From: Devosia sp. MC521
GTDB taxonomy: Bacteria > Pseudomonadota > Alphaproteobacteria > Rhizobiales > Devosiaceae
Reading direction: 5' to 3'
DNA length: 64,000 nucleotides
Assembly: GCF_014127105.1 (NCBI RefSeq)
Contig: NZ_CP059902.1
Location: forward strand, 3,716,496 to 3,780,495
A program made the position numbers and the translations under genes. The notes under the pieces were generated by a model. The model was not told the origin of the DNA. It was given only the letters and a program-made list of their open reading frames with translations, and did not search any database. Below are positions 36,918 to 48,113 of this stretch, piece by piece; position 1 is the stretch's first letter, and each line of letters begins with the position of its first letter.

Positions 36918-37144
36918 TGGTCAAGGGCGACATCGTTCCGCGCTATGTATTGCATCCGCAAACCCTCGAAATGCTGGTTTGTCCGATGACGAAGACGCGG
37001 CTGACCCTGTCGCCCGACAAGTCCGAACTAATTTCGGTCGCCGCGCGATTGGCCTTCCCTATTGTCAAAGGGGTGCCGCTTCTGAGTCTCGACGACGCAC
37101 GCGCCGTCGAGCTCGAAGAAATTCAGAAACTGCGGTTGGTCTAA
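36917..37144 (+). CDS. Trm112 family small protein (YcaR-like)
   Basis: A 75-residue UPF0434/Trm112-type protein. Seen: LEMLVCPMTKTRLTLSPDKSELIS and LAFPIVKGVPLLSLDDAR. The zinc-ribbon is reduced to one cysteine, as in many bacterial members. The eukaryotic homologue activates SAM methyltransferases; the bacterial role is less clear. Translationally coupled to the Lon-N gene and convergent with ubiH, with the two stop codons overlapping by four bases. Confidence 0.88.
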   Translation: MVKGDIVPRYVLHPQTLEMLVCPMTKTRLTLSPDKSELISVAARLAFPIVKGVPLLSLDDARAVELEEIQKLRLV

Positions 37145-38361
37145 AGCGGTATCCCGCTCAAGAGCTTAGGGCCATTGCCGGCAGATGCCGCTCGGATCAA
37201 AGCGGATTTCACCGGACCCGCACGGTCGACCAGGCCCAGCCCGAAATCGCGCACCGCTCGAATGGGAGCAATCTCATTGGAAAACAGCCTATTCATGCCA
37301 TCGGTCACCACGGCCATGGAGGTCGTGTCAAACCGCCGCCAGCTCTGGTAGCGCTCCAGCACGTCTTGTGTTCCGTGGTCGAGGCCGAGGCGCATGGCGT
37401 CCACAATGACTTCGGCCAGCGCCGCAACGTCCTTCAGCCCGAGATTAAGCCCTTGCCCAGCAATTGGGTGCACGACATGGGCGGCATCCCCCACAAGCGC
37501 GAGGCGTGGCCCGATAAAGCTTTTTGCGAGCTGCAATCGCAGGGGAAAGCCTGCGAGCTTGTCCTCAAGCGTCACCTTGCCCAGCATTGAACCCATAACG
37601 GCTTCAATCTCCTCTGCCAGTTGCTCCGGCGTCATGGCGAGAAAGCGCTTCGCCGCTTCAGACGTCTCAGTCCACACCAGTGAAGAGCGGTTGCCCGGCA
37701 AGGGGAGGCTGGCAAAAGGCCCCGCAGGCCTAAAATGCTCATATGCGACGCCATCATGAGCCAATTCATGGCTGATCGTCGCCACTAGCCCCGTTTGATT
37801 GTAATCGGCCCCCATCGTGTCGATACCGGCTTGCTTGCGCAGCCAAGACTGCGCGCCGTCGGCTGCCACGATCAGCGGCGCGATGAGTTCACGACCATCC
37901 TCAAGCGTAATGGTGCTGAGCGATGCGCCTGCATCCCAAGATTGGATTGCGGCCGGTGCAATGACCGAGATGTTCGGCGCAGTTGCCTCGAGCAAGGCGC
38001 CGACACTCGCTTGGTTCGGCACCATATGCGCAAAGGGTTCGCCGGGTCCAACTTCGCCATCAAACTGTAGAAACATGGGGCGAGCCAAATCCCCTGTTCC
38101 GGAATCCGTAATGCGCATGGCAGTCATGGCCTGCGCATGCGGGGCCATGTCATCCCAGACGCCCAAGACCTCGAAAATGCGACGCACTCCAGCAGCAATG
38201 GCCGAAGCGCGGTTGTCTTGCGGAACAGAGAGTGGGCGGCGATCAACGAGGCCAACACGAATTCCTGCAGCTGAGCGCACCAGCGCTAAAGCCAGCGTAA
38301 GGCCCACGGGCCCCGCGCCCACGATCAGCACATCAAAACGCTCACAGCTGGACTTTGTCAT
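37141..38361 (-). CDS. UbiH/UbiF/Coq6-type FAD monooxygenase
   Basis: Ring hydroxylase of ubiquinone biosynthesis, 406 residues. Seen: FAD-binding FDVLIVGAGPVGLTLALAL near the N-terminus, IVAADGAQSWLRKQAGID in the middle, and the LVGDAAHVVHPIAGQGLNLG motif that binds the FAD ribityl chain. The ATG at 38361 (MTKSSCERFD) directly precedes the Rossmann fold; a 44-residue longer reading looks non-coding. Which ring position it hydroxylates (C5, C1 or C6) cannot be told, because alphaproteobacterial UbiH/L/M enzymes differ in specificity. Confidence 0.88.
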   Translation of the reverse strand: MTKSSCERFDVLIVGAGPVGLTLALALVRSAAGIRVGLVDRRPLSVPQDNRASAIAAGVRRIFEVLGVWDDMAPHAQAMTAMRITDSGTGDLARPMFLQFDGEVGPGEPFAHMVPNQASVGALLEATAPNISVIAPAAIQSWDAGASLSTITLEDGRELIAPLIVAADGAQSWLRKQAGIDTMGADYNQTGLVATISHELAHDGVAYEHFRPAGPFASLPLPGNRSSLVWTETSEAAKRFLAMTPEQLAEEIEAVMGSMLGKVTLEDKLAGFPLRLQLAKSFIGPRLALVGDAAHVVHPIAGQGLNLGLKDVAALAEVIVDAMRLGLDHGTQDVLERYQSWRRFDTTSMAVVTDGMNRLFSNEIAPIRAVRDFGLGLVDRAGPVKSALIRAASAGNGPKLLSGIPL

Positions 38362-38519
38362 GAACCACTCCACTTCTGTTCTCGGTTCTGGCCTGCATGT
38401 GTGATCGGGGCAAGCCCCCAGCAAGCCCCGGGCCCAAAAAGGGGGCCAAAACACGCGCCTAAATATTAACCGCCATGCCGCGTCGATGCTCAAAAACTAG
38501 ACGCATGTTAGTCGCCTGG

Positions 38520-38540
38520 GTCGCCTTAAAATTAGGCGAC
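38520..38540. promoter_or_regulatory. Palindrome upstream of glnK1
   Basis: Perfect inverted repeat GTCGCCT-TAAAATT-AGGCGAC, 47 bases upstream of the sigma-54-like promoter. Position fits an activator or repressor site, but the sequence does not match the NtrC consensus that I know (TGCACC-N5-GGTGCA). Confidence 0.45.
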
Positions 38541-38586
38541 GTGGTAACACGCTGATTTAAAACGATTTTCTTGCGACGCTCATAGT

Positions 38587-38602
38587 TGGCATGGCGCTTG
38601 AG
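38587..38602 (+). promoter_or_regulatory. Sigma-54-like promoter of glnK1-amtB1
   Basis: TGGCATG-N4-TTGAG matches the -24/-12 consensus TGGCACG-N4-TTGCA except A for C at the -12 GC dinucleotide. The paralogous glnK2 cassette has the same TTGAG variant at the same distance from its start (48 bases), which makes chance unlikely. A leader hairpin GCGCC-AGAT-GGCGC (38624-38637) follows. Confidence 0.65.
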
Positions 38603-38649
38603 TCTGAGTTGGCATTCCACACTGCGCCAGATGGCGCCAAGGGGGTAAG

Positions 38650-38988
38650 ATGAAACTCGTTGTTGCCATCATTAAGCCGTCGCGCTTGGAAGAAGTCCGT
38701 CAGGCACTGAATTCGCTCGACGTCCACGGCATGACTGTCACTGAAGTCAAAGGCTATGGCCGCCAGAAGGGCCATTCGGAAATCTATCGCGGCACCGAAT
38801 ATGCCGTGCATTTCCTTCCCAAGCTGAAAGTCGAAATCGCTGTCGAAAGTGATCAGGCCGACGCTGTTGTTGTCGCCATCCGCGACGCCGCCCAGACCGG
38901 CCGCATCGGCGACGGCAAGATTTTCGTCCTCGATCTGCTTGCAGCGACCCGGATTCGCACCGGTGAAACCGGCGCGTCCGCGCTCTGA
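38650..38988 (+). CDS. glnK: Nitrogen regulatory PII protein GlnK, copy 1
   Basis: Trimeric nitrogen sensor of 112 residues. The T-loop is intact with the uridylylation tyrosine ([17 protein letters not shown]), as is the C-terminal signature GDGKIFVLDL. Controls AmtB and other targets in response to 2-oxoglutarate and ATP/ADP. GGGGG ribosome site at 38641-38645. Located 25 bases before amtB1. Differs from copy 2 at only 9 of 112 positions. Confidence 0.95.
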   Translation: MKLVVAIIKPSRLEEVRQALNSLDVHGMTVTEVKGYGRQKGHSEIYRGTEYAVHFLPKLKVEIAVESDQADAVVVAIRDAAQTGRIGDGKIFVLDLLAATRIRTGETGASAL

Positions 38989-39013
38989 TCCGCCCTTTCA
39001 GGAGAATTATTGT

Positions 39014-40372
39014 ATGATTGCGTTGAACGCTCCTCTTAAGATTGCAGGCGGTGTCGCGCTCGCGACAGCTTTGCTGGCGCTGCCCGCCGCAGCCCAAGAT
39101 GCAGTTCCAGAAGCCGTTGCAGCCATTTTTGGTGAAGCGACGCTTCACACCCAGTTTATTCTGAACAGTTTCCTGATGTTGTTCGGTGGCATCCTTGTTT
39201 TCTGGATGGCTGCTGGTTTTGCCATGCTCGAAGCGGGCATGGTCCGTAAGAAAAACGTCTCCATGCAGCTGCTCAAGAACATCTTGATGTACTCGCTCGC
39301 ATGTCTTGCTTACTACGTCATCGGCTACAAGTTGATGTACCCCGGCGATGCGTGGATCATCCCGAACGTCTTGGGCGCGCTTGGCATTGCTGTTCTTGAG
39401 CCTGTTGGTCTCACTGCAGACGCAGCCGATCTGACCTACGCAACCACCAGCTCGGACTTCTTCTTCCAGGTGATGTTCTGCGCCACTGCAGCTTCGATCG
39501 TATCGGGCACTGTTGCCGAGCGCATCAAGCTGGTTCCGTTCATGATCTTTGTCGCGATCCTGACCGCGCTGGTTTACCCAATCCAGGCATCCTGGAAGTG
39601 GGGCGGCGGCTTCCTCGACACCAACTTCGGTTTCCTCGACTTCGCCGGGTCCACAGTTGTTCACTCCGTTGGCGGCTGGGCTGCTCTCGCAGGTGCGATT
39701 GTTCTGGGTGCTCGTAAGGGCAAGTACAATGCCGATGGTTCAGTGAACCCGATCCCGGGCTCCAACATGCCGCTTGTTGTTCTGGGCATGTTCATCCTCT
39801 GGATGGGTTGGTACGGCTTTAACGGTGCGTCGCAGCTGGCAATGGGCACCATTGGCGATATCGCTGACGTTGGTCGCGTTATGGCAAACACCAATGCCGG
39901 TGCACTTGGTGGCGCGCTTGCCGCCGCTCTGCTGGCTGGCGTGATGTATAAAAAGGTCGACCTGACCTTTGTGGTCAATGGTGCTCTCGCAGGCCTCGTC
40001 TCGATCACTGCTGAACCACTCACCCCAGGCCTTGGCACCGCATCGCTGATCGGTGCTGTCGGTGGCGTTATCGTTGTTCTCTCGGTGCCACTGCTCGACA
40101 AGTTCAAGATCGACGACGTTGTCGGTGCGATCCCAGTTCACCTATTTGCAGGCATGTGGGGCACCATCGCCGTCGTCTTCACTAATGCTGACGCCACCCT
40201 TGGCGGCCAGTTGATCTCGATCCTTGTTGTTGGTGTGTTCACCTTCGTCATCAGCTTTGCTGCCTGGACCATCCTCAAGGCGGTGATGGGCCTGCGCCCA
40301 AGCGCCGACGATGAAGAAGTTGGTCTCGACGTTGCTGAAGTTGGCGTCGAAGCCTACCCGCAATTCAAGTAA
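39014..40372 (+). CDS. amtB: Ammonium transporter, Amt family, copy 1
   Basis: Inner-membrane ammonium channel/transporter, 452 residues, with an N-terminal signal peptide (ALATALLALPAAAQ) and about 11 membrane helices. Twin pore histidines are present in VVHSVGGWAALAG and IPVHLFAGMWG. It belongs to a different subfamily from copy 2 (AGFAMLEAGMVRKKN and YVIGYKLMYPGD have no close counterpart there). ATG at 39014 after TCAGGAG. Regulated by the GlnK just upstream. Confidence 0.93.
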   Translation: MIALNAPLKIAGGVALATALLALPAAAQDAVPEAVAAIFGEATLHTQFILNSFLMLFGGILVFWMAAGFAMLEAGMVRKKNVSMQLLKNILMYSLACLAYYVIGYKLMYPGDAWIIPNVLGALGIAVLEPVGLTADAADLTYATTSSDFFFQVMFCATAASIVSGTVAERIKLVPFMIFVAILTALVYPIQASWKWGGGFLDTNFGFLDFAGSTVVHSVGGWAALAGAIVLGARKGKYNADGSVNPIPGSNMPLVVLGMFILWMGWYGFNGASQLAMGTIGDIADVGRVMANTNAGALGGALAAALLAGVMYKKVDLTFVVNGALAGLVSITAEPLTPGLGTASLIGAVGGVIVVLSVPLLDKFKIDDVVGAIPVHLFAGMWGTIAVVFTNADATLGGQLISILVVGVFTFVISFAAWTILKAVMGLRPSADDEEVGLDVAEVGVEAYPQFK

Positions 40373-40380
40373 TTGCCGCG

Positions 40381-40409
40381 AACGCCGGGCGTGTCTCACG
40401 CCCGGCGTT
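40381..40409 (+). terminator. Perfect 13-bp hairpin after amtB1
   Basis: AACGCCGGGCGTG (40381-40393), loop TCT, CACGCCCGGCGTT (40397-40409). The following bases are CCCCCCTCTT, not a T-run, so termination may be incomplete and transcription could reach the structured element at 40417. amtB2 has an analogous hairpin, GGTGGCCGGA-GTGA-TCCGGCCACC, at 42395-42418. Confidence 0.6.
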
Positions 40410-40416
40410 CCCCCCT

Positions 40417-40503
40417 CTTATTAGCGGCGTGCAGCTCGCGTCCCTCTTGGCCCGCCACAGAGGCTTCCCACTCGCACTGCGCGTGCTGCACACCCCTAAT
40501 AAG
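40417..40503. ncRNA. Structured element downstream of amtB1 (covaries with 42422-42509)
   Basis: Outer stem CTTATTAG-c-GG-c-GTGCAGC (40417-40435) with GCTGCAC-a-CC-c-CTAATAAG (40485-40503): 17 pairs with two internal mismatches. Inside, an inner hairpin CTCTTGG-CCCG-CCACAGAG (40444-40462) and an unpaired block GCTTCCCACTCGCA (40463-40476, starting at the second G of AGG). The second copy keeps both stems with different bases and the same single-stranded blocks. This could be a 3'UTR RNA, a small RNA, or a REP/RIME-like palindrome; strand is not decided. Confidence 0.55.
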
Positions 40504-40636
40504 CCCTGCACAAATAATAAGCGCCAAAAGAATATTTCGCTCAGTAATTGTGCAAATTAGATCTCCGTTTTCAGCGGGCGAATTCCCTAACTTCCTAAGT
40601 ATTTGCTGTTTCTGCAAGATTCTTGTTTCGCTCAAT

Positions 40637-40652
40637 TGGCACGCGACTTGAG
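40637..40652 (+). promoter_or_regulatory. Sigma-54-like promoter of glnK2-amtB2
   Basis: TGGCACG-N4-TTGAG, same variant and same 48-base distance to the ATG as the promoter of glnK1. The leader has the hairpin GCGTC-CTGT-GACGC (40674-40687), which replaces GCGCC/GGCGC of the first cassette by paired changes, followed by the shared AAGGGGGT ribosome site. Confidence 0.68.
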
Positions 40653-40684
40653 TCTCATCTTGTATTCGACACTGCGTCCTGTGA

Positions 40685-41038
<354 letters not shown>

Positions 41039-41056
41039 TCACTCCTGGAGACCAAG

Positions 41057-42388
41057 ATGAAATCATCAAAACTTTTTGGGAGTGCGGCGTTAGCCTCCCT
41101 CTTCTTAGCCTTGCCGGCCCTCGGGCAGGATGCCGCCCCCGCTGAAATGGTGGAAGTCGCAACCATCGACTCTGGCGATACCGCATGGATGATTGTTTCG
41201 ACCCTGTTGGTCATCCTGATGACCATCCCGGGCGTGGCCCTGTTTTACGGCGGGCTGGTGCGTTCGAAGAACATTCTCTCGGTGATCACCCAAGTCTTCG
41301 GCGCCTTCTCGATGATCGCGCTGCTGTGGGTCGCTTTCGGCTATTCCCTAGCCTTCTCGGGTCCCAGCGAAGGTGGATTGTCGGCGTACATCGGCGATCT
41401 CTCCAATCTCTTCCTCGCCAACGTCACACCCGACTCGGTGTCAGGATCAATTCCAGAACTCGTCTTCGTTGTCTTCCAGCTGACGTTCGCTTGTATCACC
41501 GCGACGCTGGTTGTCGGCGGTATTGCTGAACGCATGAAGTTCGGTGCTGTGATGGCGTTTCTCGCCATCTGGTTTGTCTTCTCCTACCTGCCGATTGCAC
41601 ACATGGTGTGGTCTGGGGCCGGCCTGTTCTTCAACATGGGCGCGCTCGATTTTGCTGGTGGCACGGTCGTCCACATCAACTCCGGCGTTGCTGCACTGGT
41701 CGCGGCCATCGTACTTGGGCCGCGCCTTGGCTACATGAAAGAGCCAATCGCTCCACATAACCTCGTCTTCACCTATGTCGGTGCTTGCCTTCTCTGGGTT
41801 GGTTGGTTCGGCTTTAATGCTGGTTCGGCTCTGGGTGCGAACGGGCTGGCCGCTCAAGCCTTCCTCAACACCATCACGGCTCCTGCTGCGGCTGGCATTG
41901 CCTGGGCTGTCGGCGAAAAAATCACCCGTGGTCATGCCTCGTCGCTGGGCTTTGTTTCGGGCGCCGTTGCGGGCTTGGTTGCCATCACTCCGGCAGCGGG
42001 TTTTGCCGGTACCTTCGGCGCGATCGTACTCGGCGCTGTCACCGGCTTTATCTGCCTGTGGGCCGTTGTGACCCTCAAGCCATTGCTCAAATACGACGAT
42101 AGCCTTGACGTCTTCGGCATTCACGGGGTCGGCGGCATCGTTGGCGCTATCGGCACAGCCATTGTCGCAGCACCCTCCCTCGGCGGGTTTGGTGCGGAAG
42201 GCTATGACATGTTTGCGCAACTCGGAACGCAAACGCTGGCCGTGCTTGTGGCAATTGTATGGTCCGGCGTGGTGGCCTTTGTCGCAATCCTGATCGTGAA
42301 AGCGATATTCGGCGGCATCCGCGCTTCGGAAGCTGCAGAAATCGATGGTCTCGATCTCTCGAGCCATGGCGAACGCGCTTACAACTAA
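41057..42388 (+). CDS. amtB: Ammonium transporter AmtB, copy 2
   Basis: Classical AmtB-type ammonium transporter, 443 residues, signal peptide (ALASLFLALPALGQ) plus about 11 helices. Opening pore segment PGVALFYGGLVRSKNILSV and the twin histidines in GTVVHINSGVAALVA and FGIHGVGGIVGAIGT are as in E. coli AmtB. It is the member most likely to be gated by GlnK in the known way. Last gene of the second glnK-amtB cassette. Confidence 0.95.
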   Translation: MKSSKLFGSAALASLFLALPALGQDAAPAEMVEVATIDSGDTAWMIVSTLLVILMTIPGVALFYGGLVRSKNILSVITQVFGAFSMIALLWVAFGYSLAFSGPSEGGLSAYIGDLSNLFLANVTPDSVSGSIPELVFVVFQLTFACITATLVVGGIAERMKFGAVMAFLAIWFVFSYLPIAHMVWSGAGLFFNMGALDFAGGTVVHINSGVAALVAAIVLGPRLGYMKEPIAPHNLVFTYVGACLLWVGWFGFNAGSALGANGLAAQAFLNTITAPAAAGIAWAVGEKITRGHASSLGFVSGAVAGLVAITPAAGFAGTFGAIVLGAVTGFICLWAVVTLKPLLKYDDSLDVFGIHGVGGIVGAIGTAIVAAPSLGGFGAEGYDMFAQLGTQTLAVLVAIVWSGVVAFVAILIVKAIFGGIRASEAAEIDGLDLSSHGERAYN

Positions 42389-42394
42389 GCTCTT

Positions 42395-42418
42395 GGTGGC
42401 CGGAGTGATCCGGCCACC
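42395..42418 (+). terminator. Hairpin after amtB2
   Basis: GGTGGCCGGA, loop GTGA, TCCGGCCACC: a perfect 10-bp stem just after the stop, without a T-run. Same position as the hairpin after amtB1 but different sequence. Confidence 0.55.
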
Positions 42419-42421
42419 GAG

Positions 42422-42509
42422 ACTTGTCAGTGGCGTGCAGCTCGCGTCCCTCTTGGCATCAAGAGAAGCTTCCCACTCGCAATGGTCGAGCTGCACACCA
42501 CTAACAAGT
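42422..42509. ncRNA. Structured element downstream of amtB2 (covaries with 40417-40503)
   Basis: Outer stem ACTTGT-c-AG-TGG-c-GTGCAGCTCG (42422-42444) with CGAGCTGCAC-a-CCA-CT-a-ACAAGT (42487-42509): 21 pairs and two C-A mismatches, one at the same place as in copy 1. Inner hairpin CTCTTG-GCAT-CAAGAG (42450-42465) and the invariant block GCTTCCCACTCGCA (42468-42481). Stem differences from copy 1 are largely compensatory. Also contributes to the ftsK upstream region. Confidence 0.55.
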
Positions 42510-42703
42510 CCCTCGCTCTAGCCGAAATGCGTAGCACTTGTCGCGGCCAAATTGATTCTCGTCTTTATCGCCGCCAAGCCCCGCTAAACGCTTCAGGTCC
42601 TATCATTTTAGATGGTTAGCACCCGATTAACCCCACATGGTTAGCATAGGGCGCAAACGGCCCAGTCCGATGGTTTGAGGGCCGGCAACGAGTACGCGTA
42701 TCC

Positions 42704-45417
<2,714 letters not shown>

Positions 45418-45424
<7 letters not shown>

Positions 45425-45729
45425 GCTGTCGCGCAGATGATCTCTTCGGGCTGCGCCTCAAACTGGCGCGGCCCGACCATCATGGTTCCCCCGTTTGACG
45501 CGACGTCCTTAATCCGTACGGCGAGAGTGCAGTCGCCTGAGGTGACGACATAGAGGTCGGGTTCAGTCAGCTCTATTGTGTCAATGATGTGCTGCACGCC
45601 CAAAACCTCGGTCGCTACGTTGAGCACGGCCACAAACTCGGCCTGTCGTTGATACTGCGGAGGAAGTGCTGCGTGAGCGGGGATTGTGGCAACGGCTGCT
45701 ATAAAAATTGCCGAAATGATTGTTTTCAT
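45418..45729 (-). CDS. Small exported protein of unknown function
   Basis: A 103-residue protein with a clear Sec signal peptide (MKTIISAIFIAAVATIPAHA, cleavage near AHA). The mature part is about 83 residues with two cysteines (GDCTLAVR and EIICATAQ) that could form a disulfide in the periplasm. I do not recognise the family. The ATG at 45729 is preferred over a start six residues upstream because it begins the signal peptide. It is convergent with ftsK (7-base overlap) and divergent from lolA. Confidence 0.65.
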
Positions 45730-45833
45730 GACTTTAACTCCCCACATGCAAGCAGCATCGGAACCTTCCTGCTGTTGCCGTAATTGCTGACTAGGCTAGG
45801 TTTAGTCAAACGCCTCGAGAGGACAAGCTGCCA

Positions 45834-46463
45834 ATGATTCGACGCCATGCTTTGATGCTCGGTTTTGCTGCCGCCCTAGTGTCAGCGTTTCCCGCTTATG
45901 CACAGCGCACGTTGACGCCAGAAGAGCAGCAATTGGTCAGTGAGATCAATGCGCACAACGGCGCCATCCGCACCATGGTCGGACGGTTCTTGCAGATCGA
46001 TACCAATGGTGGCCGTAGCGAGGGGACCTTCTTCCTTGAGCGCCCCAACAAGATTGCGTTCCGCTATGCTCCGCCCTCGCGTGAGGAAATTGTCTCGCGC
46101 GGCAGTGGCTTTTACGTCGTCGATCGTCGGGAAGAGACGTATTACGCCTATCCGCAGGATTCGATCCCGCTGCGCCAGTTTTTGGGCACAGACATCAACA
46201 TCCTGTCGGGCAATGTTGTCGATCTCACCACTACTGATGGGTACCTCAGTGTGACCCTGCAAGATCAGACCATCGCCGGGACGGTGCAGGTCTCGCTCGT
46301 CTTCGACACACAAACCAAAGATTTGGCACAGTGGACACTGGTGGAACCCAATGGCAGCCAGCTAACCTTCTCGCTGTACGATGTGCAGCAGGGCGTAGAA
46401 ATCCCAGGCCACTTCTTCACCTTCCCGTCGACCTTCAAGGGACGGGACCCGGCCAAGAACTAG
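45834..46463 (+). CDS. lolA: Outer-membrane lipoprotein carrier protein LolA
   Basis: Periplasmic chaperone that carries lipoproteins to the outer membrane. The 209-residue product has a signal peptide (AALVSAFPAYAQ) and the LolA core (TMVGRFLQIDTNGGRSEGTFFLERPNKIAFRY in segments, VVDRREETYYAYPQ, LSGNVVDLTT). GAGAGGA ribosome site before the ATG at 45834. ftsK-lolA adjacency is common in alphaproteobacteria. Confidence 0.9.
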   Translation: MIRRHALMLGFAAALVSAFPAYAQRTLTPEEQQLVSEINAHNGAIRTMVGRFLQIDTNGGRSEGTFFLERPNKIAFRYAPPSREEIVSRGSGFYVVDRREETYYAYPQDSIPLRQFLGTDINILSGNVVDLTTTDGYLSVTLQDQTIAGTVQVSLVFDTQTKDLAQWTLVEPNGSQLTFSLYDVQQGVEIPGHFFTFPSTFKGRDPAKN

Positions 46464-46478
46464 GCCTACTTCAGAAAT

Positions 46479-46509
46479 GAAAATCCCCGCTGCAGCGGGG
46501 ATTTTTGTT
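46479..46509. terminator. Terminator between lolA and uppP
   Basis: AAATCCCCGC (46481-46490), TGCA, GCGGGGATTT with T-run TTGTTTT after it. It can act on both strands between these convergent genes. Confidence 0.9.
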
Positions 46510-46510
46510 T

Positions 46511-47323
46511 TCAGAGGCCAAAGCCGAGAATAGCGATGAGGCCTATTGTGCCAATCGCAATACGCCACCAGGCAAATGGCGCAAATCCGTGCTTGGAAAC
46601 AAAGTCCAAGAGATACCGAACCACAATCGCACCCACGACAAACGCGGCGGCAAAGCCAATAGCGATATTGATGCCAAGGCTCGCGTCCAGCATGTCGCGG
46701 CTTTTGTAAAGGTCGTAGCCAAAAGCCCCAACCATGATCGGCAGCGCGATAAAGAAGGTGAACTCTGCGGCAGCGCGTTTGGTCGCGCCAAACAGCATTC
46801 CGCCCACGACAGTTGCCCCAGAACGCGAAACACCGGGGATAAGTGCAACCATCTGAAACAGGCCCATGATGAAGGCGAGTTTCCAAGGGAAGGCATAAAT
46901 TACGTCATGCTCTTCGCGCTTTGGCATGCGGTCAACGATAAGCAAAATGATGCCACCGACGAGCAAGGAGACGCATATCACTATCGGCGTTTCGTAGATA
47001 ACGGTCTGGATGAAATCGCGTAGCAAAACACCCGCCAAAGCCGCGGGAATGCTGGCTAAAATCACAGCTACAGCAAAGTGCCAAGCGTAGGCTTTGCCCT
47101 TCAAAGCGTCTGCGATGAGCAATGCGAGTTTGGCGAAATAAATGGTGACGACAGCGAGAATTGCACCGAGCTGAATGAGCACGATGAAGGTCGCTGGCTG
47201 GCTCCAGCCGAAGAAGTGTCCGGCCAAAAGCAGGTGCCCGGTCGAGCTGACGGGAAGGAATTCGGTCAGGCCTTCGAGAATTCCCAGTGCCAGCGGCACA
47301 AAAAGACCTTGATCCCCGTTCAT
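46511..47323 (-). CDS. uppP: Undecaprenyl-diphosphatase UppP (BacA)
   Basis: Integral membrane phosphatase that recycles undecaprenyl pyrophosphate for cell-wall synthesis and gives bacitracin tolerance. The 270-residue product has the two active-site motifs GILEGLTEFLPVSSTGHLLL and PGVSRSGATVVGG, and about eight membrane helices. The ATG at 47323 follows TAGGGGATGAA; a reading seven residues longer starts inside that site. Confidence 0.95.
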   Translation of the reverse strand: MNGDQGLFVPLALGILEGLTEFLPVSSTGHLLLAGHFFGWSQPATFIVLIQLGAILAVVTIYFAKLALLIADALKGKAYAWHFAVAVILASIPAALAGVLLRDFIQTVIYETPIVICVSLLVGGIILLIVDRMPKREEHDVIYAFPWKLAFIMGLFQMVALIPGVSRSGATVVGGMLFGATKRAAAEFTFFIALPIMVGAFGYDLYKSRDMLDASLGINIAIGFAAAFVVGAIVVRYLLDFVSKHGFAPFAWWRIAIGTIGLIAILGFGL

Positions 47324-47438
47324 TTCATCCCCTAACTCGTCCAAGAAGGCTTCAGTATGCCAAACCTCTTAGCCTTGTTCGCGAAACGCGCCAAGGCAGA
47401 GCGGCAGGCAGGTTGGCCCCCAACAGTAGAGCGTCCTT

Positions 47439-48113
47439 ATGCCCAGCCTCGTGCACTACCCTCTTGATCCCTCATCCCGCCTGATCCGGCTGATGTGCGC
47501 GGAATACGGTGTGCCTCTGGACCTTGAGGAAATGCGCCCTTGGTTGCGTGAAGCAGAGCTACTGGCGGTTAATCCGGCCGCGACGCTCCCCATTTTGCTC
47601 GAAGGGGAAACCCCCATCGTCGGCATTTGGGCAGTGATGCATGCGGTGGAGGATTTTTATACGCCGGACACTGTTGGCGGATTGGTACCGCCCGACCCTC
47701 TTGCGCGCGCAGAGATGTGGCGCTTGGTTGAGTGGACACTGGTCAAACTCAATGAAGAAGTGACGCGCTATCTCTTCGAGGAAAAAATCTCCAAGCGCGA
47801 CATACGCGGCGCAACGCCTGACCCTTCGGTGCTGCGGGCCGCTAAGGCGAACCTGAATGAGCACATGCTCTATTTCAACTGGCTTTTAGCCAGCCGCAAT
47901 TGGCTCGCGGGTCCCGATATGACACTCGCCGATTTTGCGCTGGCAGCCCATCTGTCGACTCTTGACTATATGGGGGACGTTGATTGGTCCAAGTCAGCGG
48001 AGACCAAGGATTGGTATTCGCGGATCAAGTCGCGTCCGGCGTTCCGCACCCTTCTCAATGATCGCGTCGTCGCCATGCCGCCATCGCGCGGCTATTCGGA
48101 TCTGGATTTTTGA
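47439..48113 (+). CDS. Glutathione S-transferase family protein
   Basis: A 224-residue soluble GST. N-terminal thioredoxin-like domain (LVHYPLDPSSRLIRLMCAEY, NPAATLPILLEGETPIVG) and all-helical C-terminal domain (WLAGPDMTLADFALAAHLSTLDYMG in part). The serine near residue 12-13 may act on glutathione. Substrate unknown. Its stop overlaps the queG start by four bases (TTGA). Confidence 0.88.
   Translation: MPSLVHYPLDPSSRLIRLMCAEYGVPLDLEEMRPWLREAELLAVNPAATLPILLEGETPIVGIWAVMHAVEDFYTPDTVGGLVPPDPLARAEMWRLVEWTLVKLNEEVTRYLFEEKISKRDIRGATPDPSVLRAAKANLNEHMLYFNWLLASRNWLAGPDMTLADFALAAHLSTLDYMGDVDWSKSAETKDWYSRIKSRPAFRTLLNDRVVAMPPSRGYSDLDF

Noticed and set aside
40507..40560. NtrC binding site upstream of glnK2
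   Set aside because: TGCAC and GTGCA words occur but not with the spacing and symmetry of the NtrC consensus.
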